Assembly (NCBI RefSeq): GCF_007827595.1
Contig: NZ_VISR01000002.1
Span: 124,001 to 188,000 of the forward strand
Direction of reading: 5' to 3'
Length of the DNA stretch: 64,000 nucleotides
Origin: Streptomyces sp. BK340
GTDB taxonomy: Bacteria > Actinomycetota > Actinomycetes > Streptomycetales > Streptomycetaceae
How positions within the stretch are numbered: position 1 is the stretch's first letter; each line of letters opens with the position of its first letter. This document shows positions 53,841 through 61,686 of the stretch, piece by piece. The notes beneath the pieces are model-generated. The model did no database searches, was not told the origin of the DNA, and saw nothing but the letters and a program-made list of their open reading frames with translations. Made by a program: the position numbers and the translations under genes.

Positions 53841-53886
53841 CCTGCGGGCAGCAGCGATTCAGTGCGCTCGGGCTGCTGCCCGCAGG
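53841..53886. terminator. Strong hairpin between the spd-like gene and rep
   Basis: Perfect 15-bp stem CCTGCGGGCAGCAGC / GCTGCTGCCCGCAGG, 16-base loop. It lies in the only sizeable gap of the minus-strand operon. Confidence 0.8.
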
Positions 53887-53954
53887 CATGGCGAGTCGGG
53901 CCCAGGGACGGGCGAGGTGGGTTGTGCCGGAAGGCCGGCGGGGAGAACGCGGCT

Positions 53955-54668
53955 CTACAGAGCGGCGTGAAGGGCCGTAGCCATGGGCAGGCCGATGCCG
54001 AGTCGCCTCTTGAGCTGGGCCGGAGAAATCGTTTCTCCGTGCTCGGCGTGATGGGACGCGGCGATGGAGCGTGCTTCGGTCAGCAGCGGCTCGGGGACCT
54101 TGACCGCAGGCGCGGTGAGGGCCGGAGCGATCGGGGCCGGGGCCGGGGTCGGTTCCGGTGTGACGGGCGCGGTGGACGCAGCAACGGGCGCGGGCTGGGC
54201 GGGGGCCGGGGCAGGCTCTTGTGCCGTTTCCGTCTCGTCCACCGGGGCCGAGGCGGTTGCTTCGCTGGTGACCGCGTGGAAGGAACGCAGGAGCTGAGGG
54301 CCGACCGCTCCCCAGCCGAGGAGCAGCAGCGGGGCCACGGCGTCCACGGCGGCGCGGCCGTAGTGCGCGGCGGTGATGGGTTCGGCGATGTTGAGGGCCA
54401 GGGTGAGCAGGCCGGAGACGTGCATGAGGCGGGTGGCCGCCTTCATCTGCTCCGGCGGGACGCCCCGCAGGGACAGGTAGCGCAGGGCGACCAGGAGCCC
54501 GACAACAGACAGGTCGACCATGGGGGCGATCAGGGGCGCGATGGGGGCGGGGACGCCCAGACGCAGGGCCAGGGCCCAGACGTTGCCGAAGGAGAAGACG
54601 AACGCCAGGAGGGCGATGATGCCCATGACCACGGTCACGGTGCGCTGAGTGATCCGGTCCTCAGACAT
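53955..54668 (-). CDS. DUF2637 membrane protein (SpdB-like)
   Basis: 237 residues. Four predicted membrane helices lie in the first 135 residues (VVMGIIALLAFVFSFGNVWA; PMVDLSVVGLLVALRYLSL). A Pro/Ala-rich linker (APAPAQPAPVAASTAPV) follows, and a C-terminal helical DNA-binding-like segment (ISPAQLKRRLGIGLPMATAL). DUF2637 proteins in AICEs take part in intramycelial plasmid spread beside TraB. It sits between rep and tra in the operon. Confidence 0.82.
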   Translation of the reverse strand: MSEDRITQRTVTVVMGIIALLAFVFSFGNVWALALRLGVPAPIAPLIAPMVDLSVVGLLVALRYLSLRGVPPEQMKAATRLMHVSGLLTLALNIAEPITAAHYGRAAVDAVAPLLLLGWGAVGPQLLRSFHAVTSEATASAPVDETETAQEPAPAPAQPAPVAASTAPVTPEPTPAPAPIAPALTAPAVKVPEPLLTEARSIAASHHAEHGETISPAQLKRRLGIGLPMATALHAAL

Positions 54669-54716
54669 AGGGTTTCACCTCCTCTCACAGGTGATGGGGC
54701 GTTGGCCGCCGGGCGG

Positions 54717-56123
54717 TCAGGCCGCGATCGGCGTGGAACCGTCGTCGTCCGGGTCGATCTTGGTGAGGTCGACGGCGGGGAGCAGGTCGGCCGGGTTGGC
54801 GGTCAGGTGCGCGGTCTTGTGCGCGATCTCGGCCGCCCACTCGTCCGGCACGTACGGGGTGCGGATGCGGGTGAAGCCGGGCTGTGACTGGTGGTTCATC
54901 GAGGCCACGCCGACGTAGGCCGGGTCCTGAAGGTTGATCGGGTTGGCGTCCGGCCAGTCCCGGATGTCCTCCCCGAGGGCCGCAACGGCGGCTTCGGCGG
55001 TCTTCTGCGCGAAGCTCAGGCCGATGGGGCACACGTCGCGGATGAAGGTCGGGATGGCGTCGCCCGTGCTCTTCTGCGTGGCGAGGATGACGAGCATGCC
55101 CACCGAACGGCCCTTCTTGACCAGGTCTTCCACGAGCCGGGCGTTCTCGGCAGCGAGCGCGGCCAGCCTCTTCGTCTTGGGGTCGCTTCCCTTGTGGTCG
55201 CGGAAGTAGGTGTGCGCCTCATCGATGATCAGCACGACCAGCGGCCACTTCTCGGACGGGTCCACGTCCCAGATGGACTTCACCCCGAGCACATCGCGCA
55301 CCAGGGTCGAGCGCACCCGCCGCAGGTCCACCAGCCGCCTAAACAGCTTGTTGGCCTCTTCGAGATCATCGCCCACGAAGGCGAACATGCGCCGTACCCA
55401 GTCGGCATAGTCACCCTCGAACGCGGCGGACACCTTCCCGTCCGCGCAGGCGAACTGAACCCACGGCGCGGGCGCCCAGTCGGACAGAAGCCTGTTGATC
55501 AGCGACGTCTTGCCCTTGCCGGGCAGGCCGGCCACGCCCATACCGGTCACGTGCCGAAGGTCGACGGACACCGGCTGGGCGTACTCGTCCACGCCCAGAT
55601 CCAACCGGGCGATCTTCTCCGGCACCTTGCCCGTGGGACGGTGCTCGGTGGGGAACTTCAGCGGATCGAGCCGCACACCCCGGATGACGACCGAGCCCGG
55701 CTCATCCTGCGTGACCGCCACGCGCGTGCACCGCCAGGCGTCCGCCAGATGCGGGGCAGCCTTCTGGTACTGCTCCAGGCCGACCCCCGGCAGGCAGCCC
55801 GCCCGTGCGATCACCCCGTACGCGTCATGCGTCACCTTCAGCGTGGGGACCAGGACGCGGGGCTTGACGGGCTTGCCGTCCGCGTTCGACAGGGAAGCCA
55901 GCGCGGTCGGCATCTTGTCGATGGCGCACAGCTTCAGCATCTGCGCGAGCCGCTTCCAGGTCCGCCGCACCCGCACGGCCTGCCGGATGGACTGCCGCGT
56001 CATGGCATCGGCCCGCAGGTAGCGGACCACCCACGCCAGCGCCCACACGGCGAGACCCGCCAGGCCCACCCCGATCAGAACCGGGGCGTAGCCCATCACC
56101 TCACTCACGTCGTTCACGCTCAC
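54717..56123 (-). CDS. traSA: TraSA-like FtsK/SpoIIIE DNA translocase
   Basis: 468 residues. An N-terminal membrane helix lies at about 12-33 (YAPVLIGVGLAGLAVWALAW). Walker A is GLPGKGKTS at residues 199-207; Walker B is PLVVLIIDEAHTYF. It moves double-stranded DNA from donor to recipient hypha as a hexamer, the hallmark of AICE conjugation without a relaxase. Its GTG/ATG start overlaps the stop of the small gene upstream (ATGA-type), showing a tight operon. Confidence 0.92.
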   Translation of the reverse strand: MSVNDVSEVMGYAPVLIGVGLAGLAVWALAWVVRYLRADAMTRQSIRQAVRVRRTWKRLAQMLKLCAIDKMPTALASLSNADGKPVKPRVLVPTLKVTHDAYGVIARAGCLPGVGLEQYQKAAPHLADAWRCTRVAVTQDEPGSVVIRGVRLDPLKFPTEHRPTGKVPEKIARLDLGVDEYAQPVSVDLRHVTGMGVAGLPGKGKTSLINRLLSDWAPAPWVQFACADGKVSAAFEGDYADWVRRMFAFVGDDLEEANKLFRRLVDLRRVRSTLVRDVLGVKSIWDVDPSEKWPLVVLIIDEAHTYFRDHKGSDPKTKRLAALAAENARLVEDLVKKGRSVGMLVILATQKSTGDAIPTFIRDVCPIGLSFAQKTAEAAVAALGEDIRDWPDANPINLQDPAYVGVASMNHQSQPGFTRIRTPYVPDEWAAEIAHKTAHLTANPADLLPAVDLTKIDPDDDGSTPIAA

Positions 56124-56407
56124 TTCGCTTCCTTCTTTCGATTCCGGTTTCGGGTGCGGTCGGCGGGTGTCGGCGCAGCGAGGATCAGGCAGATTTCCGC
56201 GCGCTGGACCGCGTCAGCAGGCGGAAAGCCGTGGTTCGCCCACATCGCCGCGACGAGACGAACCCTGTCGTCGTGACCGACGAGCGACAGGCAGATCTCC
56301 GCATGACGAAGAGCCGAGGCGGGTGGAAAGCCCGCCCTCTCCCACACCGCCGCGACACTGTGAAGCCGGGTGTCGCGGCCGGTGCGGGAGAAATCGGTGC
56401 CGCTCAC
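56120..56407 (-). CDS. Small AICE protein made of two similar repeats
   Basis: 95 residues. Unit 1, LHSVAAVWERAGFPPASALR then HAEICLSLVGHDD, and unit 2, VRLVAAMWANHGFPPADAVQ then RAEICLILAAPTP, are about 33 residues each and share V-AA-W----GFPPA-A---AEICL. The C-terminus is basic (RNRNRKKEAK). It overlaps both neighbours by 4 bp. Function unknown; the unit could be a new helical repeat in AICE accessory proteins. Confidence 0.75.
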   Translation of the reverse strand: MSGTDFSRTGRDTRLHSVAAVWERAGFPPASALRHAEICLSLVGHDDRVRLVAAMWANHGFPPADAVQRAEICLILAAPTPADRTRNRNRKKEAK

Positions 56408-56763
56408 GCCGTCTCAACGGCCGCGGCCGAGCCGCCGACCAGGTCGAGACGGTCCGCGCGGTACGCGATGCCGTCCGAGAGCGACCCGTTGAAGATCCGG
56501 GCCCACGGGGTGGCGAACAGCTCCACCGGCATGACCGGCACACCCGGCTTGAGGCCGTTGGGCAGACCGGTCTCCGGAACGGTGATCTTCATGGCCTCTG
56601 CGCGGTCCTCCTCCATGAAGAAGAGGGTGATCGTGAACAGCTTCGCGCCGGTCTCACGGTCCACGGCGAACTGCGTCTTCTCGGCGTCCGCGTACTTCGG
56701 CACGGCCATGTTGCCGACCATGAACGACGCCGACGGGAGCAGGCCAACAAGGATACGAGCCAT
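56404..56763 (-). CDS. AICE hypothetical protein, first gene of the transfer-replication operon
   Basis: 119 residues (MARILVGLLPSASFMVGNMA). The pattern is beta-rich (AVDRETGAKLFTITLFFMEE; PVMPVELFATPWARIFNGSL). It resembles small proteins upstream of tra genes in other streptomycete AICEs. ATG 56763 follows AAAGGACGTGCCCCC. Its promoter region carries the KorSA-type iterons, so it is probably repressed by the divergent GntR protein. Confidence 0.75.
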   Translation of the reverse strand: MARILVGLLPSASFMVGNMAVPKYADAEKTQFAVDRETGAKLFTITLFFMEEDRAEAMKITVPETGLPNGLKPGVPVMPVELFATPWARIFNGSLSDGIAYRADRLDLVGGSAAAVETA

Positions 56764-56821
56764 GGGGGCACGTCCTTTCGATTCGGGCCGGTGGATCCGG
56801 CCGCACCACTACATAACCACA

Positions 56822-56893
56822 ACACCCGCTACACCCGCAACACCCGCACACCGGCTGTCCCGCTACATACGCCACACAAGGGTGAGCGGGTGT
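56822..56893. promoter_or_regulatory. Candidate KorSA operator: 9-bp iterons
   Basis: ACACCCGC at 56822, 56831 and 56840, with an exact 9-bp period, and an inverted GCGGGTGT at 56886-56893. They lie between the divergent korSA-like gene and the transfer operon. Confidence 0.65.
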
Positions 56894-56927
56894 ATCGCGT
56901 GTGGGGTAAGCGCCGTATCCTGCGGGC

Positions 56928-57356
56928 ATGACACTGTCGCTCGAAGACGACTCCCGGCCGCCGTACGTCCAGGCCGCCGAGGTCCTGCGCAGAGAGATCA
57001 GCACTGGCCGGCTGAAGCCCGGTGACAAGCTGCCCTCTGCCCGCGCCCTCCAGGACCGGTACGGCATTGCGAGCAGCACCGTGCAGAACGCGCTACGGCT
57101 CCTCAAAAGCGAGGGGCTGATCTACAGCGTCCAGGGCCGGGGCAGTTTCGTTCGCAACAGCGCCACCACTGCGCCGGCCGCAGCAGTCCCCGGCGAGCAG
57201 GGCCGAGAGGATCGGCTCGAAACAGCCGACGACACTCCCGGCCCCAGTGCGGAATCACTCGCTGAGGACATGAAGGCCATGAAGGCCGACATCAAGCGGC
57301 TTGAGAACACGGTGACTCGGCTTCTGGAGATCGTGGAGGCGCAGCAGCGGAAATAG
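56928..57356 (+). CDS. korSA: KorSA-like GntR-family regulator
   Basis: 142 residues. The winged helix is at 10-75 (YVQAAEVLRREISTGRLKPG; ALQDRYGIASSTVQNALRLL). An acidic linker leads to a C-terminal coiled coil (MKAMKADIKRLENTVTRLLE), probably for dimerisation, instead of the usual ligand domain. In pSAM2, KorSA represses the activator of replication and transfer. A TATCCT hexamer ends six bases before the ATG, so the message could be leaderless. Confidence 0.88.
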   Translation: MTLSLEDDSRPPYVQAAEVLRREISTGRLKPGDKLPSARALQDRYGIASSTVQNALRLLKSEGLIYSVQGRGSFVRNSATTAPAAAVPGEQGREDRLETADDTPGPSAESLAEDMKAMKADIKRLENTVTRLLEIVEAQQRK

Positions 57357-57453
57357 CCGTCGCCAACCGCTGCACCATCGCATCCAACCGGGCAACCGCC
57401 GCGCATACGTCGGTCAACTCCGCATCCAGCACGGCTATTTCATGCTCGGTCAT
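57292..57453 (-). CDS. Short coiled-coil ORF antisense to the korSA 3' end
   Basis: 53 residues from ATG 57453, with GGGGAG at six bases. MTEHEIAVLDAELTDVCAAV and ARLDAMVQRLATAIS have a clear heptad pattern. It overlaps the last 65 bases of korSA on the other strand. It may simply mirror the korSA coiled coil in the antisense frame, though the ribosome site supports it. A longer start at 57549 is possible. Confidence 0.4.
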   Translation of the reverse strand: MTEHEIAVLDAELTDVCAAVARLDAMVQRLATAISAAAPPRSPEAESPCSQAA

Positions 57454-57459
57454 TTTCCG

Positions 57460-58845
57460 CTCCCCGTCTTGCTTCCGTGCCATTTCCCTGCATCCCGTCG
57501 AGCCGCCCAGAGCCAGCCGAATCCGGGCTTGCCCGCGCAGACCAACCAACGGTCATCGCGCCTGTTGAGTCAGGTCTACCGCTCCGGCCGGACACGTTCG
57601 AAGGCCCCGGCCTCACGCTCCCGTCCAGCGGGCAAGAACCTTTCTGCGCGGCCCGCATGGCGGGAGGCATGGCCAACTGGCGCCCACTCTGCGAACAGAG
57701 CGAACCGAGAGATCCAGGCCCACGGCGAGGTGGAGAGGCCGGATTGCATGCGGAGCGCTCCGCTTGAATCCGAACGGACATCACGCCGCCCCCACGCTTT
57801 GCGGCCGACACCACACATCTCCCTTCGTTCGCCGAGGAACATCAATGGTCCGGAGAATCGCCGGTTTGGCTAACCGGTGATCGTCGGCTATGTTCCGCCC
57901 CTCACGTCGAGGGGTGCCTATAGAGGTTCGCTTTTCGGGTCTGGTGTGACCTCGAGCGAATGTGACCCTCGCCACTCCGATGCTTCTCTCGTGCAGGATT
58001 CCGCCCATTCCTTCTCCCGCGCTCGCGGACGCCGCCGATTTCTGGCCCTCACCTGCTACCAGGTACAAAAATCCGCCCGGGTGTGACAGTCCAAAGATCA
58101 CGGATAGGTAACGGCGCGGGCGATTTGCCGTGCGTTTTTCCACAGCTCCAACCCTGGACTGATTTAGCTGTGGATAAAGTTCGCCGACTGCCGGAGCAAA
58201 TAGTCGGCAATGCGCCCATATATATCCATAGTGGTTGCGGAGGCGCAGAGCGGATTGGGAAGGCGAGGGCAACGCATGGGCGCATGACCGGCCACGGGCC
58301 CAGAGCGCCGGAGCTGTTCAGAGTTTCTTTACTGGATCAAGGCGGCCCGCCTACGGCGGTCCGCGCGCGCTGGCGGCCAAGGGCCGCCGCCGCTCCTTGT
58401 CTCCGCCACCGCTCCGTCGGCCCCCACCCGCTCAGCGCGCAGCAACGCCAAGGTGGACAGCCAGACCGCGAAGCAACCCGACCAGTCCGAGCACCAGGAC
58501 CAGGCCGACAACGGCCGAGCGAAACCCAGCCACCCGACCAGTCCGCACTACGCAGCCGCCGGACTGCACAGCCGGCAAGCCAATGTGTGAGGCATTCACG
58601 TCGACAACGCCCAGGTCGGGACCGGGGCGAGGGCCGTGACGAGTAGAAGAAGCGTGGCTGAGGCCGGCGGGGGGTTACTGGAGACACACGTGACGGGTGC
58701 TCGTTCGGCGAACCCGCCGCCGTGGCTGACTTTCGGTGGTGCAGGTCAGAACTGGGATGCGGCCAACCGGACTGCAACGGGGACCCTCTCCAACTTCGCT
58801 TCGGGGGTGCCGGGTTGCAGCCGCACCCGCGTTCGGGCACGCCGA
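57460..58845. other. 1.4-kb region without a convincing gene; candidate origin or control region
   Basis: Codon bias is absent in all frames. It has lower GC between about 58040 and 58240, CCCCTC/GAGGGG hairpins near 57900, and the inverted repeats at 58135-58208. AICE replication origins are often intergenic near rep or in such structured segments, but no nick site could be identified. Confidence 0.45.
58135..58208. repeat. Two inverted repeats including DnaA-box-like arms
   Basis: TTTTTCCACAGCT (58135-58147) pairs with AGCTGTGGATAAA (58166-58178), 12 of 13 bases. The arms contain TTATCCACAG/TTTTCCACAG, close to DnaA boxes. A second pair, GCCGACT/AGTCGGC, lies at 58183-58208, followed by the AT-rich CCATATATATCCA. 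Confidence 0.7.
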
Positions 58846-58847
58846 CC

Positions 58848-58872
58848 ACCCCGGTACCATCGGCACCGGGGT
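58848..58872. repeat. Small inverted repeat
   Basis: ACCCCGGT / ACCGGGGT with a 9-base loop, next to the kinase-gene terminator. Confidence 0.6.
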
Positions 58873-58890
58873 CCTGATCAGGGCTTCCGC

Positions 58891-58936
58891 GACCGGACCA
58901 CCCGGCACGCTGTCCAGGCTGAGGGGTGGTCCGGTC
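58891..58936 (-). terminator. Terminator of the kinase-like gene
   Basis: Perfect 13-bp stem GACCGGACCACCC / GGGTGGTCCGGTC with a 20-base loop, starting 58 bp beyond the stop codon. Confidence 0.8.
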
Positions 58937-58993
58937 TCTGTCTGTTGGTCTTCGCAGTGAGTTGCGCCTTCGGTATCCGCCGGCGCTTCGGCT

Positions 58994-59830
58994 TCAGCTC
59001 AGGGCCTTGCCCACCTCGTAGATAGTTGGCCTGTCTTCGGGAGCATGGCTGAGCATGGCCTCGATCAGTTCGCCCAGCTCGCCCCGCACTTTGACGGGCC
59101 GACGCTTGCCGTCTGCCACGGCCCTTCGCTGCGCAGGGCGCGGTGCGTCGTCCGGGTACTCGACCGCCCGCCAGCCCGTGGCGGAGATGAGCAGTGACGC
59201 GCCGAGCGCATAGATGTCGGCTTCCTGGGTGGGCTCAGCCTCTCCGGTTTCGAGCACGCTGCGCGCGATCTCTGGGGCTTCGTAGTGGACGAGGCAGCCG
59301 CGGAACGGGAAGTCGTACCCCTCGGGCACACGACCGCCGCGCGCCAAGGCCAGATCGATGAGGTGCGTCCGTTCGGGCCCGATGATGAAGTGCGCGGGCT
59401 GCACGTCACCGTGCGCCCATCCTTTGGCGTGCAGTTCGGCCAGGGCCTCTACGCAGCCCAGGGCCACGCTGGTGTGCGGATCGATGCGCGATTCCGGCTT
59501 ACGGCAAGGCTCCCACAGCTGGTAGAGGTCCGGTCCTTCCCGCCAAGGTTGGAAGTTCCAGGTACCGCCCTCCCACTCGCCGTACGCGAAGTCATGGAAC
59601 CCGAGGCGGTACAGCACGGCGCCTTCACGTGCGGGTGCGAGCGCCGTCCACGGTTGGGCAGGCCAGTCAGCCGTTGCCTCGATGGGATAGCCGACCTTCA
59701 CGGCGTAGTGGCCCCGATGGCTCTCGACCTCCCAGACCATGGAGCCCCGACGATTGAGGACCAGGCGCTGAGTGGTGGGCATGAGCGCATCGAGCACGAC
59801 GATCGGCAGTTCAGGGGGTGTCCCGGACAA
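58994..59830 (-). CDS. Protein-kinase-like protein with degenerate catalytic motifs
   Basis: 278 residues with a bacterial Ser/Thr kinase fold. The ATP-lysine is kept (YAVKVGYPIE, residue about 44). The HRDxKxxN loop reads HGDVQPAHFI: Asp is kept, but Lys is Gln and Asn is His. DFG reads DLA. The substrate-binding APE (HYEAPEIARS) and the F-helix Asp (EADIYALGASLLI) are kept. It is either a pseudokinase or a divergent small-molecule or protein kinase. No membrane anchor or PASTA domain. It is AICE cargo, with a PP2C phosphatase in the same element. Confidence 0.78.
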   Translation of the reverse strand: MSGTPPELPIVVLDALMPTTQRLVLNRRGSMVWEVESHRGHYAVKVGYPIEATADWPAQPWTALAPAREGAVLYRLGFHDFAYGEWEGGTWNFQPWREGPDLYQLWEPCRKPESRIDPHTSVALGCVEALAELHAKGWAHGDVQPAHFIIGPERTHLIDLALARGGRVPEGYDFPFRGCLVHYEAPEIARSVLETGEAEPTQEADIYALGASLLISATGWRAVEYPDDAPRPAQRRAVADGKRRPVKVRGELGELIEAMLSHAPEDRPTIYEVGKALS

Positions 59831-59900
59831 CGTCTGTTCTCCTTCCGGACGGCGCGGCCGACCCCGTATCGAGGCCAGCCGCGCCGCTGGGTTCGTGTCG

Positions 59901-60344
59901 CTACGCCTGACCGTACGGACGGCCGCAGTCCGAGTCGCACTGCGCGAGGTTCGTGCCGTCCACGGTCCAGAGGTCGTCGAAGACCATGAACCCGGCCGCC
60001 TTCATCGCGTGTGTGGACGCGGCGACCTTCTTCGGGTCGCGGGGCCCTCCGCCCGGCATGGGGTTGTGGTGGAGGAAGCGGCCGGCGTACCGGTCGCAGA
60101 GCGCGGTGTACTCCTTCGTGTGCAGGATGAGCGCGTGCAGACCGAGGTCCACGTCGTCGGACGGGACCATGGGGACGGTCGCGGTCGCGGCGGTGACCAC
60201 GAAGGCCACCGCCTGGTCCGCGATCCGCTCGGCCCGTTCGCGGGACTGCCCGTTGTGGAGGATCACGAAGTGGGTGAGGCTGTCGAACAGCTCCTCACCA
60301 GCCACCGCGCGACCGGTCTTCTGGTCGTTGGCCGTTGCCGTCAT
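59901..60344 (-). CDS. Glycine-rich-domain-like hypothetical protein
   Basis: 147 residues from ATG 60344, with AAGGAG at eight bases. It has helical blocks ELFDSLTHFVILHNGQSRER, DVDLGLHALILHTKEYTALC and GRFLHHNPMPGGGPRD, with several His. This is the pattern of small Streptomyces relatives of the glycine-rich domain (GRDP) family. The end (CDSDCGRPYGQA) has two Cys. Function unknown. It lies 70 bp upstream of the kinase-like gene, likely one operon. Confidence 0.65.
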   Translation of the reverse strand: MTATANDQKTGRAVAGEELFDSLTHFVILHNGQSRERAERIADQAVAFVVTAATATVPMVPSDDVDLGLHALILHTKEYTALCDRYAGRFLHHNPMPGGGPRDPKKVAASTHAMKAAGFMVFDDLWTVDGTNLAQCDSDCGRPYGQA

Positions 60345-60492
60345 GCGAATACTCCTTGAGTGTCGCTGTGCTCTGGCACTTGCTCCCGCATCGGTCGCCG
60401 AGGCACGGCCTATGGCGAACGGGGGTTGGAAGGCCGACCCGAACGGGGCAGGGGGAGCCAGGGAAGGTGGCACTCCATTCGGGGCGGCCGGT

Positions 60493-60591
60493 CTACTGGC
60501 CGGTGCCGAGGGCCATGCCGATCACCAGGCCACACGATCCGCTGCTCATGATGATGAACAGGACCCCGGCATACCGACCGATGGCGCGCAT
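60493..60591 (-). CDS. 32-residue single-span membrane peptide
   Basis: The sequence is a basic start (MRAIGRYA) and one helix (GVLFIIMSSGSCGLVIGMAL). Its ATG overlaps the TGA of the upstream gene as TGATG, so it is translated by coupling. It may be a membrane partner of the DUF protein or a toxin-like peptide. No known family. Confidence 0.5.
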   Translation of the reverse strand: MRAIGRYAGVLFIIMSSGSCGLVIGMALGTGQ

Positions 60592-60821
60592 CACAGGCCG
60601 TCCCGGCTGTTGCCGTTCTTGATGGCTAGGCGGGCGCTCAGTTCTTCCCGCGTGGTCGGGGCCACCACGTTGTCCGGCAGAGCATCCCACTCGACGCCGC
60701 CGCCGACGGGCCTTATCTGCACCCGGGCGCCGACCTCGCCCATGACGACGCCGATACGTCCACTGGCAGTGTCCTTCGCCAGTTCACCGATGCCTGGTCT
60801 GGTCTGCTGGTTGCTCGCCAT
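60591..60821 (-). CDS. Small DUF protein, paralogue of the gene at 32489
   Basis: 76 residues from ATG 60821; ATG 60845 (after GGAGG by 13 bases) and 60875 are alternatives. The sequence SGRIGVVMGEVGARVQIRPV then GGGVEWDALP matches SGRIGEVMARVGGYVQLRPV then GGGREWDCPP of the chromosomal copy. It is divergent from an XRE regulator, as is the chromosomal copy. Function unknown. Confidence 0.68.
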   Translation of the reverse strand: MASNQQTRPGIGELAKDTASGRIGVVMGEVGARVQIRPVGGGVEWDALPDNVVAPTTREELSARLAIKNGNSRDGL

Positions 60822-60878
60822 GCGGACGAGCATCCTGCCGCTCATCAGGACGTCGGAACCTCCGACAAACCCCACTTC

Positions 60879-60907
60879 GGGACGTCCCGCGTCGGGTAGA
60901 ACGTCCC
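60879..60907. promoter_or_regulatory. Candidate operator between the DUF gene and the XRE regulator
   Basis: GGGACGTCCC palindrome (60879-60888) and a repeated ACGTCCC (60901-60907) at 19-bp spacing, 34-62 bp before the XRE start. Confidence 0.45.
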
Positions 60908-60940
60908 TAGTGCCGTCCCCGGCTGTTAGGAGAGATTGGG

Positions 60941-61684
60941 ATGCCGAACGAGAGGTTACGTGCTGCCATGGCGGCCGGCGGCTGGACGTACGCCGCCCTT
61001 GCGGACAAGGTCGAAGTCGACCCCAAGTCCGTTGAACGATGGGTCAATCTAGGGCGTACGCCGCGCCGCGCCACGGCCATGTTGGCAGCGGAAATACTAG
61101 GAGAAGACGTGCACGCTCTATGGCCCGCGCTCCGGCAGGCACGCCCTGCCCGCGCTGTCAGCCCGGAACTTGTGGCCCTCTACGACCAGCGGGCGGACAT
61201 CCCCCTGTCCACCTTCGTGGACATGCTGACCCAGGCGCGCGAGCACATCGACGTGCTGGTGTACGCCGCCGTCTTCCTGCACGAGGCGTACCCGCGGCTC
61301 AACGACTTGTTGCGAGAGCGAGCGGACGGCGGGTGTGCGGTCCGTATCGCGATCGGCGACCCGGACAGTACGAATGTCCAACAGCGCGGCCAGGAGGAGA
61401 GGTTCGGCCACGGTATCGAGTCTCGTTGCCGACTCGCCCTGATGCACTACCGCCCCCTTGCCGGGGTACCTGGCATCGAGGTGCGGACCCATGCCACCAC
61501 GCTCTACAACTCGATCTATCGTGCGGATGACCAGGCACTGGTCAATGCCCATGTCTGGGGCGTGAACGCCTACGGTGCTCCCGTGTGGCATCTCCGGCGC
61601 AGCGGCAAGGGCGGCATGTTCGACACCTACGCCAGCAGCTTCGACGCGGTGTGGGAAACCGCGACGCCGGTACGAGAAGGGTGA
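60941..61684 (+). CDS. XRE-type regulator with DUF5919 (phospholipase-D-like) domain; TTA codon
   Basis: 247 residues. HTH at 1-60 (LRAAMAAGGWTYAALADKVE; DPKSVERWVNLGRTPRRATA). The C-terminal part (ELVALYDQRADIPLSTFVDM; AREHIDVLVYAAVFLHEAYP; RTHATTLYNSIYRADDQALV) matches DUF5919, a degenerate PLD fold in which the HKD motif is reduced to HATTLYNS. Codon 6 is TTA, so bldA dependence is expected. ATG follows AGGAGAG. It lies 2 bp before the Nudix gene: one operon. Confidence 0.85.
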   Translation: MPNERLRAAMAAGGWTYAALADKVEVDPKSVERWVNLGRTPRRATAMLAAEILGEDVHALWPALRQARPARAVSPELVALYDQRADIPLSTFVDMLTQAREHIDVLVYAAVFLHEAYPRLNDLLRERADGGCAVRIAIGDPDSTNVQQRGQEERFGHGIESRCRLALMHYRPLAGVPGIEVRTHATTLYNSIYRADDQALVNAHVWGVNAYGAPVWHLRRSGKGGMFDTYASSFDAVWETATPVREG

Positions 61685-61686
61685 CC

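Noticed and set aside
54669..54716. clt/TRS transfer locus near traSA
   Set aside because: No run of 8-bp GACCCGGA-type repeats was found there.
57781..58272. 163-codon minus-strand frame in the AICE gap
   Set aside because: No codon bias, no ribosome site, mixed composition, and it runs through the inverted repeats at 58135-58178.
58636..59025. 129-codon plus-strand frame
   Set aside because: It passes through the kinase-gene terminator hairpin and lacks third-position GC preference.
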